Positions 40,829 through 50,826 of a stretch of DNA of 64,000 bases are shown one piece after another; position 1 is the first letter of the stretch; every line of letters starts with the position of its first letter. Source of the DNA: Pseudomonas sp. Irchel s3h14. Lineage in GTDB: Bacteria; Pseudomonadota; Gammaproteobacteria; Pseudomonadales; Pseudomonadaceae. Location of the stretch: assembly GCF_900187425.1 (NCBI RefSeq), contig NZ_FYDJ01000001.1:715730-779729 (forward strand). Direction: 5' to 3'. The notes beneath the pieces were generated by a model. It worked only from the letters and a program-made list of their open reading frames with translations. It had not been told where the DNA came from and did no database searches. The translations under genes and the position numbers were made by a program.

Positions 40829-41977
40829 ATGAGTCTTTCCTCTTTCAAAATCGCTCACAAACTGATCACCGGCGCAGGTGCCATTGAGCAGCTGGCGGCT
40901 GAACTGACACGCCTGGACATCGACAACCCGCTGATCGTCACCGATGCCGCACTGGTCACGTCCGGCACGGTCGAGCTGGCGCTGGCGCAGTTGGGCGACC
41001 GAACCTACGAAATTTTCGACCGTGTGTTGCCAGACCCGGAAATCGCCATCGTCGAAGACTGCATGCGGGTCTACCGCGAGGGCGGTCACGACGGACTGAT
41101 CGGCCTGGGCGGCGGCAGTGCCATCGACATCGCTAAAAGTGTCGCGGCCTACGCCGGCTATCACGGGGCGCTGGAGGATCTGTTCGGCATCGATCAGGTG
41201 CCGCGCAAAGGCCCGCCGCTGATCGCCATTCCGACCACCGCCGGCACCGGCTCGGAAGTCACCAACGTGGCGATCCTCTCCGACAAGGTCGCGCAGCTGA
41301 AAAAAGGCATCGTCAGCGACTATCTATTACCGGACGTGGCGCTGGTCAGCCCGCAAATGACCCTGACCTGTCCGCGCAGTGTCACTGCCGCCAGTGGCGT
41401 CGATGCACTGGTGCACGCCATCGAATCCTATCTGTCGTTGAACGCCTCACCGATTACCGACGCGCTGGCCATCGGCGCCATCAAGCTCATCGCCAAGGCG
41501 CTGCCGAAGGCTTACGCCAATCCGTCCAATCTCCAGGCCCGCGAAGACATGGCCACCGCCAGCCTGATGGCCGGTATGGCGTTTGGTAATGCCGGGGTCG
41601 GCGCGGTGCACGCGCTGGCGTATCCGCTGGGCGGCCGTTACAACATTGCCCATGGCGTCAGCAACGCCTTGCTGCTGCCGTATGTCATGACCTGGAACAA
41701 AATGGCCTGCGTGGAGCGCATGCAAGATATCGCCGAGGCCATGGGGGTGAAGACCGCTCATCTGAGCGCCAACGATGCGGCGGACAAGGCCGTAGAGGCG
41801 ATGACCGAGTTGTGCGCTGCGGTGGAAATCCCGCCGGGCTTGCACAGCTTCGGCGTTCCAGAAGATGCCATCCCGGCCATGGCGGTGGAGGCGGCGGGGA
41901 TTGAGCGCCTGATGCGTAACAATCCGCGCAAATTGAGCGCCGTCGATATCGAGAAGATCTACCGAGCGGCGTACTGA
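40829..41977 (+). CDS. iron-containing (type III) alcohol dehydrogenase
   Basis: 382-residue group III dehydrogenase. NAD-binding [17 protein letters not shown] (about residue 95), [17 protein letters not shown], and metal ligands in [12 protein letters not shown] (D, H), [10 protein letters not shown] and [14 protein letters not shown] precedes the ATG. It stands between the amine-type importer operon and rpe on the same strand. Substrate is unknown; the context could mean oxidation or reduction of an aldehyde or alcohol from an imported compound, but this is only inference from position. Confidence 0.92.
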   Translation: MSLSSFKIAHKLITGAGAIEQLAAELTRLDIDNPLIVTDAALVTSGTVELALAQLGDRTYEIFDRVLPDPEIAIVEDCMRVYREGGHDGLIGLGGGSAIDIAKSVAAYAGYHGALEDLFGIDQVPRKGPPLIAIPTTAGTGSEVTNVAILSDKVAQLKKGIVSDYLLPDVALVSPQMTLTCPRSVTAASGVDALVHAIESYLSLNASPITDALAIGAIKLIAKALPKAYANPSNLQAREDMATASLMAGMAFGNAGVGAVHALAYPLGGRYNIAHGVSNALLLPYVMTWNKMACVERMQDIAEAMGVKTAHLSANDAADKAVEAMTELCAAVEIPPGLHSFGVPEDAIPAMAVEAAGIERLMRNNPRKLSAVDIEKIYRAAY

Positions 41978-42057
41978 TCATCGCGGCCACGGTGCGCGGG
42001 TCAAAGCATGAGGTATACAATGCGCGCCATCGTGATTCTGCTCAAAAAAGGTGCGTC

Positions 42058-42732
42058 ATGCAGCCCTTCGTAATTGCTCCGTCGATTCTCTCCGCCGACT
42101 TCGCCCGCCTGGGTGAAGAAGTGGACAACGTCCTGGCCGCTGGCGCCGACTTCGTGCACTTCGATGTCATGGACAACCACTACGTGCCGAACCTGACCAT
42201 CGGCCCGATGGTGTGTGCCGCACTGCGCAAGTACGGCGTGACTGCGCCGATCGACGCGCACCTGATGGTCAGCCCGGTGGACCGCATCATCGGTGACTTC
42301 ATCGAAGCCGGCGCGACCTACATCACGTTCCACCCGGAAGCCACGCAGCACGTCGACCGTTCCCTGCAACTGATCCGCGAAGGTGGCTGCAAGTCGGGCC
42401 TGGTGTTCAACCCGGCGACCCCGCTGGACGTGCTCAAGTACGTGATGGACAAGGTCGACATGATCCTGCTGATGAGCGTCAACCCAGGCTTCGGTGGGCA
42501 GAAGTTCATCCCCGGCACCCTCGACAAGCTGCGGGAAGCGCGGGCGCTGATCGATGCCTCCGGGCGTGACATCCGCCTGGAAATCGACGGCGGCGTGAAC
42601 GTGAACAACATTCGTGAAATCGCCGCTGCTGGCGCTGACACCTTCGTCGCCGGCTCGGCGATCTTCAATGCACCGAACTACCAAGAGGTGATTGAAAAGA
42701 TGCGTTCCGAACTGGCGCTGGCCCGCCCATGA
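42058..42732 (+). CDS. rpe: ribulose-phosphate 3-epimerase
   Basis: 224-residue TIM-barrel enzyme interconverting ribulose 5-phosphate and xylulose 5-phosphate. Motifs: [30 protein letters not shown] with metal ligands, [15 protein letters not shown], and [11 protein letters not shown]. The ATG at 42058 follows AAAAAGG at 7 bases; the longer frame from 41992 is not supported. It overlaps gph by 4 bases; the rpe-gph-trpE order is conserved among proteobacteria. Confidence 0.97.
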   Translation: MQPFVIAPSILSADFARLGEEVDNVLAAGADFVHFDVMDNHYVPNLTIGPMVCAALRKYGVTAPIDAHLMVSPVDRIIGDFIEAGATYITFHPEATQHVDRSLQLIREGGCKSGLVFNPATPLDVLKYVMDKVDMILLMSVNPGFGGQKFIPGTLDKLREARALIDASGRDIRLEIDGGVNVNNIREIAAAGADTFVAGSAIFNAPNYQEVIEKMRSELALARP

Positions 42733-43547
42733 GTGGCTTTGAGCAGCTGTTCCCGGGGTCTCTGCCGCGGCTGGTGATGTTCGATCTGGATGGCACGCTG
42801 GTCGATTCGGTCCCTGACCTCGCAGCGGCTGTGGATAACATGCTGCTCAAACTCGGGCGTCAACCTGCCGGCATCGAATCGGTGCGTGAGTGGGTGGGCA
42901 ACGGCGTGCACACGCTGGTACGCCGGGCCTTGGCCAATCACATCGACGGCGAGGGTGTCGATGAGGTCGAGGCCGAGCATGCCCTGGAGCTGTTCAACGG
43001 CTTTTACGAGGACGGTCACGAGCTGACGGTGGTTTACCCCGGCGTGCGCGACACCCTGAAATGGCTGCACAAGCAGGGCGTCGAGATGGCGCTGATCACC
43101 AACAAGCCGGAGCGCTTCGTCGCGCCGCTGCTGGATCAGATGAAAATCGGTCGTTATTTCCGTTTGATCATCGGCGGCGACACCCTGCCACAGAAAAAGC
43201 CAGACCCGGCAGCGCTGTTTTTCGTGATGAAAATGACCAATATCCCGGCGTCGCAATCCTTGTTCGTCGGCGATTCGCGCAGCGATGTGCTGGCGGCGAA
43301 AGCGGCGGGGGTCAAATGCGTGGCGCTCAGTTACGGTTATAACCACGGCCGGCCGATTGCCGAAGAGTCGCCGGCGCTGGTGATCGACGATCTGCGCAAG
43401 TTAATTCGCGGTTGCCTGGATCCGGCCGCTGAGATAACGTTGCCCGACGCTGTTCAACCCCCTTCTGGAAACGCCATCGTGGTGGTCACTCGCAAACTCT
43501 GGATGAAAGTCATCAAGGCCCTGGCCCGCTGGCGTTGGCGCGCCTGA
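42729..43547 (+). CDS. gph: phosphoglycolate phosphatase Gph, with a Trp-rich C-terminal tail
   Basis: 272-residue HAD phosphatase that clears 2-phosphoglycolate. HAD motifs: [11 protein letters not shown] (nucleophile D19), [20 protein letters not shown] and [16 protein letters not shown]. After the catalytic domain the last ~20 residues are unlike HAD sequence and end ARWRWRA, the same peptide as the separate leader before trpG. The tail therefore doubles as the probable trp leader of trpE, whose start is 71 bases downstream with a GC hairpin between. Confidence 0.95.
   Translation: MSGFEQLFPGSLPRLVMFDLDGTLVDSVPDLAAAVDNMLLKLGRQPAGIESVREWVGNGVHTLVRRALANHIDGEGVDEVEAEHALELFNGFYEDGHELTVVYPGVRDTLKWLHKQGVEMALITNKPERFVAPLLDQMKIGRYFRLIIGGDTLPQKKPDPAALFFVMKMTNIPASQSLFVGDSRSDVLAAKAAGVKCVALSYGYNHGRPIAEESPALVIDDLRKLIRGCLDPAAEITLPDAVQPPSGNAIVVVTRKLWMKVIKALARWRWRA
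43479..43547 (+). CDS. probable trp leader peptide for trpE, in frame with the gph 3' end
   Basis: 22 codons from GTG 43479 (or 14 from ATG 43503) to the gph stop at 43545. They hold three TGG codons, two in ARWRWRA. The frame aligns along its whole length with the free-standing leader at 47340-47408, sharing VIKA, ARWRWRA and a Lys-Leu pair. Attenuation of trpE and trpGDC is known in Pseudomonas putida. Whether the peptide starts internally or is simply the end of Gph cannot be told from sequence. Confidence 0.65.
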   Translation: MVVTRKLWMKVIKALARWRWRA

Positions 43548-43557
43548 CTTGTTCCTG

Positions 43558-43580
43558 GCCGGCATACCGGCGCGTTTGCA
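43558..43580 (+). terminator. trpE leader attenuator hairpin
   Basis: GCCGG-CATA-CCGGC (43558-43571) followed by GCGTTTGCAT, beginning 10 bases after the leader stop codon. Its placement matches the hairpin after the trpG leader. The U-tract is short. Confidence 0.55.
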
Positions 43581-43618
43581 TACCTGACTGTTAGACCCTC
43601 AAGCCACGAGGCTACCCC

Positions 43619-45100
43619 ATGATCCGCGAAGAATTCCTGCGTTTGGCCGCTGCCGGCTATAACCGCATCCCGCTTGCCTGCGAAACCCTGGCTGACTTCG
43701 ACACGCCGCTGTCGATCTACCTGAAACTGGCCGACGAGCCCAACTCCTACCTGCTGGAATCGGTGCAGGGCGGGGAGAAGTGGGGGCGTTACTCGATCAT
43801 CGGCCTGCCGTGCCGCACCGTGCTGCGGGTTCACGACCATCACGTCAGCGTGACCCACGACGGCATCGAGATCGAAAGCCACGAAGCTGAAGATCCACTG
43901 GCCTTCGTCGAAGAATTTAAAGCCCGCTACAACGTGCCGACCATACCTGGCCTGCCGCGCTTCAATGGCGGCCTGGTGGGTTACTTCGGTTATGACTGCG
44001 TGCGCTATGTGGAGAAGCGTCTGGGCAAATGCCCGAACCCGGACCCGTTGGGCGTGCCGGACATTCTGCTGATGGTTTCTGACGCGGTAGTGGTATTCGA
44101 CAACCTCGCCGGCAAGATGCACGCGATTGTCCTGGCTGATCCCTCGCAGGACGATGCATTCGAGCAAGGTCAGGCGCGTCTGGAAGAGCTGCTGGAAAAA
44201 CTCCGTCAGCCGATTACCCCGCGCCGTGGCCTGGATTTCAGCAAGCAACAGTCTGCTGATCCGGTGTTCCGTTCGAGCTTCACCCAGGACGATTACGAAA
44301 AAGCCGTCGACACCATCAAGGAATACATCCTGGCCGGTGACTGCATGCAGGTTGTGCCGTCCCAGCGCATGTCGATCGACTTCAAGGCTGCGCCAATCGA
44401 TCTGTACCGGGCGCTGCGTTGCTTCAACCCGACGCCTTATATGTACTTCTTCAACTTCGGCGACTTCCACGTCGTCGGCAGTTCGCCGGAAGTGCTGGTG
44501 CGGGTCGAAGACAACCTGATCACCGTGCGCCCGATCGCCGGCACCCGTCCGCGTGGCGCCAACGAAGAGGCCGACCTGGCACTGGAAAAAGACCTGCTGT
44601 CCGACCACAAGGAAATTGCCGAGCACTTGATGCTGATCGACCTGGGTCGAAACGACACCGGTCGGGTTTCGGAAATCGGTTCGGTGAAACTCACCGAAAA
44701 AATGGTCATCGAGCGTTATTCCAACGTGATGCACATCGTTTCCAACGTCACCGGCCAACTGAAGGCCGGGCTGACGGCGATGGACGCACTGCGGGCGATT
44801 CTGCCGGCGGGCACCTTGTCTGGTGCGCCGAAGATTCGCGCGATGGAAATCATCGACGAATTGGAACCGGTCAAGCGTGGTGTCTACGGCGGCGCCGTCG
44901 GCTACTTCGCCTGGAACGGCAACATGGACACCGCGATCGCGATCCGCACCGCGGTGATCAAGAACGGCGAACTGCACGTGCAGGCCGGTGGCGGTATCGT
45001 TGCCGACTCGGTGCCGGCGCTGGAATGGGAAGAAACCCTGAATAAGCGCCGCGCGATGTTCCGTGCAGTGGCCCTTGCCGAACAAACCCCGGACCTGTAG
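43619..45100 (+). CDS. trpE: anthranilate synthase component I
   Basis: 493-residue chorismate-using enzyme, first step of tryptophan synthesis, working with the TrpG amidotransferase. The N-terminal feedback site shows [19 protein letters not shown]. The catalytic C-terminal half has [46 protein letters not shown] and [19 protein letters not shown]. It is separated from trpGDC by estA. Expression is probably set by the leader at the end of gph. Its TAG stop lies inside a REP core. Confidence 0.97.
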   Translation: MIREEFLRLAAAGYNRIPLACETLADFDTPLSIYLKLADEPNSYLLESVQGGEKWGRYSIIGLPCRTVLRVHDHHVSVTHDGIEIESHEAEDPLAFVEEFKARYNVPTIPGLPRFNGGLVGYFGYDCVRYVEKRLGKCPNPDPLGVPDILLMVSDAVVVFDNLAGKMHAIVLADPSQDDAFEQGQARLEELLEKLRQPITPRRGLDFSKQQSADPVFRSSFTQDDYEKAVDTIKEYILAGDCMQVVPSQRMSIDFKAAPIDLYRALRCFNPTPYMYFFNFGDFHVVGSSPEVLVRVEDNLITVRPIAGTRPRGANEEADLALEKDLLSDHKEIAEHLMLIDLGRNDTGRVSEIGSVKLTEKMVIERYSNVMHIVSNVTGQLKAGLTAMDALRAILPAGTLSGAPKIRAMEIIDELEPVKRGVYGGAVGYFAWNGNMDTAIAIRTAVIKNGELHVQAGGGIVADSVPALEWEETLNKRRAMFRAVALAEQTPDL

Positions 45101-45186
45101 GAGCCGAGCTTGCTCGCGATAGCGGTGGGTCAGACAACATCAATGTTGGCTGTGCTGGCCTCTTCGCGAGCAAGCCCGCTCCCACA
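45096..45186. repeat. REP-type palindrome overlapping the trpE stop codon
   Basis: TGTAGGAGC at the left and GCTCCCACA at the right, with inner inverted arms gcttgctcgcga/tcgcgagcaag. The TAG at 45098-45100 ends trpE. Confidence 0.88.
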
Positions 45187-45203
45187 AAGACCTCCGCACC
45201 ATA

Positions 45204-45239
45204 AAAAAACGCGGCACCTGTGAGGGCGCCGCGTTTTTT
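45204..45239. terminator. bidirectional intrinsic terminator between trpE and estA
   Basis: AAAAAACGCGGC (45204-45215) pairs with GCCGCGTTTTTT (45228-45239). It has U-tracts on both strands and sits between convergent genes. Confidence 0.95.
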
Positions 45240-45258
45240 GTGTCTGCTGTTTGCCGGA

Positions 45259-47166
45259 TCAGAAGTCCAGCGCAACCCCAACGGTAAGCCCTTGCTGGGT
45301 AAAGTCATCATCCTTGCGGAACGTGTATCCGCCACGCAGCGCCAGATCGGCCGTCAACTTGTGGCTGACCCCCAGGCTCACGCGATTCAAGTGGCTTTGC
45401 GGTGTATAACCGTCCAGTTTGAAGTCCAGGGACGGCAGGCTGTTGAGCGCGATGTTTACTTTCTGAGTGTCATCCTCGTATTCATGCTCATACGCGTATT
45501 CGCCGAATACTTGAGTCTGTGCGGTGATCTGATACTTACCCTGCAGACCGGCGCCCAGACGTTTTGAATCGCGAGTCTGATCATCAAAGGTCAGCGCTGT
45601 GGAACGAGTGCTGTTTTCCGAGTAGCCGTCGACTTCCACTTTTGCATAATCGGCGCTGATGAACGGCGACAAGTGCCACTCGCTACCTGGTTGCGCAATG
45701 TCGTAACCAAGGCGAGTGCTGAAGGCCCAGAGATCGCCATCGGTATCGCCTTTCTCCGCTCCTTCGCTGGCACCCAGGTCGAATTTGCGTTTGAGGTTGT
45801 CGTAATCCAGCTTGCCGCCGGTCAACGCGGCATCGGCCCACCAGCGATTCTGCTGGAACTGGGCGAAGGCGGTGGCCAGGTAGCTGTTGAGTTTGTAGTC
45901 CGAATCGTTATTGCCTGCTTCCAGGTTCTGACGATAGAAGCCCGCCGCCACACCGACGCGCCAGGCGTCATTGAGACGATAGCTGCCGCCGATGTTCAGG
46001 TTGTAACCGTCGCCGTCGGCGCTGGCTCCGCTGCTTTGGCTATCGACATCCAGATGCTGTCCGCCACCGGCGACAATGGCGCGCCATTGGCCGACCGCCT
46101 GCCAGTTCTCCCAGTCAGATTGCCATTGGCTGCGCAGTTCATCCTGGTGCGCACGCAAAGTGGCGTGGGCCATTTCTGGCAGCAATGTCAGCTCCCACGG
46201 CGCAGCCAGTAGGGAGTAGGCGTAGTCGGAAATCAGTTTTTGCCCGGCTTCGGTCGGATGAACCCCATCGTTATAAATCAGCTTGCTGGGGTCCGGGGTG
46301 ACACTGTTGATGCCATACGTAGGGTTTTCGGTGCAGCTGTTACCGCTGAAGCAAGTCGCCGTCAGGCTCTGGCCGGTAGCAAAACCGAATCGAGCCGGAT
46401 CGGCGAAGGTTTCCTGCAACAGCAGCGGAATGTTCAACGGGATGATTTCGGCATCGATCCCCGCCAGTCGAGTGACCAGTTGCCGGTTGAAGGCAGAGCT
46501 CAGTAGTGAGGTGGGTGTCTGCTGGGGCGTGCCATTGATGGCGGGCGTCAAACCCAGGTCGGGCAGGAGCCAGACCATAATGTACCGGGCGCCGGCGGTT
46601 TGCAGAACCTGGACGCTGTTGGCCAGTCGATCCGCAGCGGCATTCGCCTGAGCGCCACTTTGTACACGTCCCTGAAGAAAATCGTTACCACCCCCGGAGA
46701 TGTAATACAGCGCATTCGGATCGGCGCTGAAGTTGTTTGTCGGCAGATAGCCCGGGCGTGTGCGTTCGCCCGTGGCGGATGCGGTGGTGATCGAGGTGAG
46801 GATCTGGTCGGTGCGGTATCCGCCAACGGCCCAGTTATTACCGTCCGGCAGACCCTGGTTCGCCCGCTCCGCTGAGGTTGAAGCAGCCGTCTGGTCCGGT
46901 GAAAACCCGAGCCTTCCACCCAGTAATTGCGTCGAGTTGGCGGAATAGACTTCGCCGCTGCCGTCCTGGTAAACCGGGCCGGTCCGGTTGGTGAAGCGCA
47001 CGGTCGAGCCGGGAGGGCCGCCCGTGTCGGTAAACTGCCCGGCATCGTTGAGGCTATCGCCGAAGACGATGAAATTCGAATAAGGGTTGGGCGCCGCGAT
47101 CGCCTGGGTGCAGGCCATGGCGAGCAAGCAGCCGGCAAGCGGTACAGCCAACGTCTGTCTGATCAT
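45259..47166 (-). CDS. estA: GDSL esterase autotransporter, EstA/EstP type
   Basis: 635 residues from the ATG at 47166 (AGGA 7 bases upstream). Signal peptide (1-25), GDSL-esterase passenger (about 27-340) with FGDSLND (S38), GGGNDFL and [10 protein letters not shown] (catalytic Asp and His), then a 12-strand-type autotransporter barrel (about 370-635) ending in the terminal Phe of VALDF. In P. aeruginosa EstA stays on the cell surface and affects rhamnolipids and motility. In P. putida the estP gene also sits between trpE and trpG. Convergent with trpE. Confidence 0.95.
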   Translation of the reverse strand: MIRQTLAVPLAGCLLAMACTQAIAAPNPYSNFIVFGDSLNDAGQFTDTGGPPGSTVRFTNRTGPVYQDGSGEVYSANSTQLLGGRLGFSPDQTAASTSAERANQGLPDGNNWAVGGYRTDQILTSITTASATGERTRPGYLPTNNFSADPNALYYISGGGNDFLQGRVQSGAQANAAADRLANSVQVLQTAGARYIMVWLLPDLGLTPAINGTPQQTPTSLLSSAFNRQLVTRLAGIDAEIIPLNIPLLLQETFADPARFGFATGQSLTATCFSGNSCTENPTYGINSVTPDPSKLIYNDGVHPTEAGQKLISDYAYSLLAAPWELTLLPEMAHATLRAHQDELRSQWQSDWENWQAVGQWRAIVAGGGQHLDVDSQSSGASADGDGYNLNIGGSYRLNDAWRVGVAAGFYRQNLEAGNNDSDYKLNSYLATAFAQFQQNRWWADAALTGGKLDYDNLKRKFDLGASEGAEKGDTDGDLWAFSTRLGYDIAQPGSEWHLSPFISADYAKVEVDGYSENSTRSTALTFDDQTRDSKRLGAGLQGKYQITAQTQVFGEYAYEHEYEDDTQKVNIALNSLPSLDFKLDGYTPQSHLNRVSLGVSHKLTADLALRGGYTFRKDDDFTQQGLTVGVALDF

Positions 47167-47282
47167 GAGCAAGTCCTTTTGTTATTGTTGTAGTGGGCAG
47201 AACGATAGTGCCAAAAACTATAGGGCCTGTTGCCGTTCGGCGCGAACCCGTCAATTGTTTCAAGAGCTTCGATCGCCCCATA

Positions 47283-47311
47283 TTGCACGCTCTGCCCAGC
47301 TAAGTTACTGT
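47283..47311 (+). promoter_or_regulatory. candidate sigma-70 promoter of the trpGDC unit
   Basis: TTGCAC (47283-47288), 17-base spacer, TACTGT (47306-47311). Transcription from about 47318 would give a 22-base leader before the GTG of the trp leader peptide. The -10 is imperfect. Confidence 0.4.
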
Positions 47312-47339
47312 GCCGAGACGTATAAATGAGACCTTCCCC

Positions 47340-47408
47340 GTGTTGATCGTCAGCAAACTTCTGGATCAAGTCATCAAGGCACACGCCCGTTGGCGTTGGC
47401 GCGCCTGA
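47340..47408 (+). CDS. trp leader peptide upstream of trpGDC
   Basis: 22-codon frame starting GTG at 47340 and ending ARWRWRA-stop at 47406-47408, with two TGG codons separated by one CGT. GAG at 47328 is a weak ribosome binding site. It is followed 9 bases later by a GC hairpin. Near-copy of the gph tail before trpE. Stalling at the Trp codons when charged tRNA-Trp is scarce would favour read-through into trpGDC. Confidence 0.75.
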   Translation: MLIVSKLLDQVIKAHARWRWRA

Positions 47409-47417
47409 ATCCTTCTG

Positions 47418-47436
47418 CCGGCCCGGCCGGATCTTT
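47418..47436 (+). terminator. trpG leader attenuator hairpin
   Basis: CCGGC-CCG-GCCGG (47418-47430) followed by ATCTTT, matching the trpE leader hairpin in position. Further downstream TACCCGCA and TGCGGGTA (near 47453 and 47512) can form a long-range stem that encloses GCAGCG/CGCTGC, giving competing structures in the remaining leader before trpG. Confidence 0.55.
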
Positions 47437-47571
47437 ACCGCTTTGCCTTCTTTACCCGCAAGACAAACCGCTTTGCAGCGCGACTCCAGCGACTGACAAA
47501 GTGCAGGACGCTGCGGGTAAATCATTCGAAGGCTGTATTCAAAGTCAGTAAATTCAAGAGGTTCTTAAGCC

Positions 47572-48165
47572 ATGTTGCTGATGATCGATAACTACGACTC
47601 TTTTACTTACAACGTTGTGCAATACCTCGGTGAGCTCGGCTCCCAGGTCAAAGTCGTGCGCAACGATGAGCTCACCATTGCCGAAATCGAAGCCCTCAAC
47701 CCAGAGCGGATCGTCGTTTCGCCCGGCCCTTGCACGCCGAACGAAGCCGGCGTGTCGATTGATGTGATCAAACATTTTGGCGGTAAATTGCCGATTCTGG
47801 GCGTCTGCCTCGGGCATCAGTCCATCGGTCAGGCCTTTGGCGGCGATGTGGTGCGCGCCCGTCAGGTCATGCACGGCAAAACCAGCCCGGTGTTCCACGA
47901 GGATAAAGGCGTATTTGAAGGCCTGAACCATCCGCTGACGGTCACCCGCTATCATTCACTGATCGTCAAACGCGAAACCCTGCCCGATTGCCTGGAACTG
48001 ACCGCCTGGACTCAGCTTGAAGACGGCTCAGTCGACGAGATCATGGGGCTGCGCCACAAGACACTGAACATCGAGGGCGTGCAGTTTCACCCTGAGTCGA
48101 TCCTCACCGAACAAGGCCACGAGCTGTTCGCTAATTTCCTCAAACAAACTGGCGGCACGCGCTAA
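47572..48165 (+). CDS. trpG: anthranilate synthase component II (glutamine amidotransferase)
   Basis: 197-residue class I glutamine amidotransferase that supplies ammonia to TrpE. Catalytic triad: Cys in [16 protein letters not shown], His and Glu in [22 protein letters not shown] begins the protein. First structural gene of trpGDC, preceded by a leader peptide and attenuator; 9 bases separate it from trpD. Confidence 0.97.
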   Translation: MLLMIDNYDSFTYNVVQYLGELGSQVKVVRNDELTIAEIEALNPERIVVSPGPCTPNEAGVSIDVIKHFGGKLPILGVCLGHQSIGQAFGGDVVRARQVMHGKTSPVFHEDKGVFEGLNHPLTVTRYHSLIVKRETLPDCLELTAWTQLEDGSVDEIMGLRHKTLNIEGVQFHPESILTEQGHELFANFLKQTGGTR

Positions 48166-48174
48166 GGACTTTTC

Positions 48175-49224
48175 ATGAATATCAAGACAGCCCTGAGCCG
48201 TATCGTCGAACAGCTCGACCTCAGCACCGATGAGATGCGCGATGTCATGCGCGAAATCATGACCGGTCAATGCACGGATGCGCAGATCGGCGCGTTCATG
48301 ATGGCCATGCGCATGAAGAGTGAAAGCATCGACGAGATCGTCGGCGCCGTGTCGGTCATGCGTGAGCTGGCAGACAAGGTCGAACTCAAGACCCTCGACG
48401 GCGTCGTCGATGTGGTGGGTACCGGCGGCGACGGTGCGAACATCTTCAACGTCTCGACGGCTTCCTCGTTCGTGGTCGCGGCGGCCGGTTGCACCGTCGC
48501 CAAGCACGGCAACCGTGCGGTCTCGGGCAAAAGCGGCAGCGCCGATTTGCTGGAAGCGGCGGGTATCTACCTGAATCTGACGCCAGTACAGGTAGCACGC
48601 TGCATCGACAACGTCGGCATCGGTTTCATGTTCGCTCAAACCCATCACAGCGCCATGAAGCACGCCGCCGGCCCGCGCCGGGAGCTGGGCTTGCGCACGT
48701 TGTTCAACATGCTCGGCCCGCTTACGAATCCGGCCGGCGTGAAGCATCAGGTGGTGGGCGTATTCAATCAGGCGTTGTGCCGGCCGTTGGCCGAGGTCTT
48801 GCAGCGTATGGGCAGCAAGCACGTGCTGGTGGTGCACTCGAAGGATGGCCTGGACGAATTCAGTCTGGCAGCACCAACCTTCGTGGCGGAATTGAAGGAT
48901 GACCAGATCACCGAGTATTGGGTCGAGCCAGAAGACCTGGGCATGAAAAGCCAGAGCCTGCACGGTCTGGCAGTGGATAGCCCGGCGGCCTCGCTGGAGT
49001 TGATTCGCGATGCCCTGGGTAAGCGCAAGACCGAGAACGGTCAGAAAGCCGCGGAAATGATTGTGCTCAATGCCGGTGCCGCGCTGTACGCCGCCGACCA
49101 TGCCAGCAGTTTGAAAGAAGGCGTTGCCCTGGCGCACGATGCGCTGCACACAGGCCTCGCTCGGGAAAAACTGGAGGAGTTGGGTGCATTTACCGCGGTA
49201 TTCAAAGTGGAGAATGAGGGATGA
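48175..49224 (+). CDS. trpD: anthranilate phosphoribosyltransferase
   Basis: 349-residue enzyme joining anthranilate to PRPP. The PRPP-binding [20 protein letters not shown] (about 80-100) and [19 protein letters not shown] are intact, as is the [21 protein letters not shown] core. The end overlaps trpC by 4 bases. Confidence 0.97.
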   Translation: MNIKTALSRIVEQLDLSTDEMRDVMREIMTGQCTDAQIGAFMMAMRMKSESIDEIVGAVSVMRELADKVELKTLDGVVDVVGTGGDGANIFNVSTASSFVVAAAGCTVAKHGNRAVSGKSGSADLLEAAGIYLNLTPVQVARCIDNVGIGFMFAQTHHSAMKHAAGPRRELGLRTLFNMLGPLTNPAGVKHQVVGVFNQALCRPLAEVLQRMGSKHVLVVHSKDGLDEFSLAAPTFVAELKDDQITEYWVEPEDLGMKSQSLHGLAVDSPAASLELIRDALGKRKTENGQKAAEMIVLNAGAALYAADHASSLKEGVALAHDALHTGLAREKLEELGAFTAVFKVENEG

Positions 49225-50057
49225 GTGTACCGACGGTTCTGGAAAACATTCTGGCCCGTAAAGTCCAGGAAGTCGCCGAGCGTAGCGCTCGCGTAAGCCT
49301 GGCGGAGCTGGAAAGTCTGGCCAAGGCGGCCGATGCACCCCGTGGTTTTGCCAAGGCATTGTTGGCTCAGGCCAAGCTCAAGCAGCCAGCGGTCATTGCA
49401 GAAATCAAGAAAGCTTCACCGAGCAAAGGCGTTATCCGCGAGAATTTCATTCCCGCCGACATCGCCAAGAGTTACGAGAAGGGCGGCGCGACCTGCCTGT
49501 CAGTGCTTACCGATATCGATTATTTCCAGGGCGCCGATGCGTATCTGCAACAGGCGCGGGCGGCGTGCAATCTGCCGGTGATCCGCAAGGACTTCATGAT
49601 CGATCCGTACCAGATCATTGAAGCCCGAGCGTTGGGCGCGGACTGCGTGCTGTTGATCGTCTCCGCACTCGATGACGTGAAAATGGCCGAGCTGGCGGCC
49701 GTGGCCAAAAGTGTCGGCCTCGATGTGCTGGTGGAAGTTCACGATGGCGACGAGCTGGAGCGGGCCTTGAAAACCCTCGACACTCCGTTGGTCGGCGTGA
49801 ACAACCGCAACCTGCACACCTTCGAAGTCAATCTGGAAACCACCCTCGATCTGTTGCCGCGTATCCCGCGTGATCGCTTGGTGATCACCGAAAGTGGCAT
49901 TCTCAACCGGGCCGATGTCGAGCTGATGGAAATCAGCGATGTGTACGCGTTCCTGGTTGGCGAAGCGTTCATGCGCGCCGAAAGCCCGGGCACCGAACTA
50001 CAGCGTCTGTTCTTTCCTGAGCGTGGTATCGCGGTGAGCGGTTCTACACTCGACTGA
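49221..50057 (+). CDS. trpC: indole-3-glycerol phosphate synthase
   Basis: 278-residue TIM-barrel enzyme closing the indole ring. Visible: [19 protein letters not shown] (catalytic Lys), [41 protein letters not shown] and VITESGIL. It is a stand-alone TrpC without a TrpF domain, as usual in Pseudomonas. A strong terminator follows. Confidence 0.97.
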   Translation: MSVPTVLENILARKVQEVAERSARVSLAELESLAKAADAPRGFAKALLAQAKLKQPAVIAEIKKASPSKGVIRENFIPADIAKSYEKGGATCLSVLTDIDYFQGADAYLQQARAACNLPVIRKDFMIDPYQIIEARALGADCVLLIVSALDDVKMAELAAVAKSVGLDVLVEVHDGDELERALKTLDTPLVGVNNRNLHTFEVNLETTLDLLPRIPRDRLVITESGILNRADVELMEISDVYAFLVGEAFMRAESPGTELQRLFFPERGIAVSGSTLD

Positions 50058-50073
50058 ACATGACTTAATGAAG

Positions 50074-50096
50074 AAGCCGGCGATGCCGGCTTTTTT
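50074..50096 (+). terminator. trpGDC intrinsic terminator
   Basis: AAGCCGGC-GAT-GCCGGCTT followed by TTTT, beginning 17 bases after the trpC stop codon. Confidence 0.95.
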
Positions 50097-50124
50097 ATAC
50101 CCCAAACAAAGGATGTCTACTGCC

Positions 50125-50826
50125 ATGACCCAGCCCATCGCCTTGACCGTCGAAGCCGGCCTGCTCGCCGAGCAGGATCTGTTGGCCCATGTGTGCACCG
50201 GCGATTCGGAGTTTGGCCTGCTGTACTGGCAGCCCAGTGATAAGGCGTTGGTCATGCCGCGACGGTTGAATCGTCTGCCTGGGTTCGAGGCTGCGTGTGA
50301 AGTGTCGGCGGCGGCAGGTTGGCCGGTGTTGTTGCGTGAAACCGGCGGTGAACCGGTGCCGCAATCGGCCTCAACGATCAACATCGCGCTGGTCTACGCA
50401 CCACCGCGTAGCGAGAGTGACCAGAACCGCATCGAAACCGGTTATCGCCGGCTGTGCGATCCGATTTGTCAGCTACTCGATGAACTGGGCGGCGTTTCAT
50501 CTTTGGGCGAAATAGAGGGTGCGTTCTGTGATGGGCGTTTCAACGTCAACCTTGATGGACGCAAGATGGTCGGCACGGCTCAACGCTGGCGCCAGAGCAA
50601 GGGCGGTACGCGTCCGGTAGGGTTGGTGCACGGTGCTTTGTTGCTCGATAACGAGCGTGAGTCGATGGTTGCGGCGGTTAACCGGTTCAATGAAGCCTGT
50701 GGCCTGGAGCAGCGAGTTCGCGCCGAGAGCCACATTGCTCTTCATGAAGAATATGCAGCACCTGATGCGTTGGGGCGACTCGACACGTTGTACCGCCAGT
50801 TGCTGGCAGACATGTTCAGGGTTTAA
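50125..50826 (+). CDS. lipoate-protein ligase A family protein
   Basis: 233 residues of the BPL/LplA/LipB fold. The central [18 protein letters not shown] (about residue 150) carries the conserved lysine and GTAQR of lipoate ligases, and an N-terminal [16 protein letters not shown] matches the substrate loop. The small C-terminal accessory domain of full LplA is short here. The ATG at 50125 with AAAGGA upstream is preferred; frames reaching back to 50068 cross the terminator. Its stop codon overlaps that of the convergent crp gene. Substrate protein unknown. Confidence 0.8.
   Translation: MTQPIALTVEAGLLAEQDLLAHVCTGDSEFGLLYWQPSDKALVMPRRLNRLPGFEAACEVSAAAGWPVLLRETGGEPVPQSASTINIALVYAPPRSESDQNRIETGYRRLCDPICQLLDELGGVSSLGEIEGAFCDGRFNVNLDGRKMVGTAQRWRQSKGGTRPVGLVHGALLLDNERESMVAAVNRFNEACGLEQRVRAESHIALHEEYAAPDALGRLDTLYRQLLADMFRV

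Noticed and set aside
43454..45085. Minus-strand frame of 543 codons
   Set aside because: Antisense of trpE; composition is that of a reversed high-GC gene.
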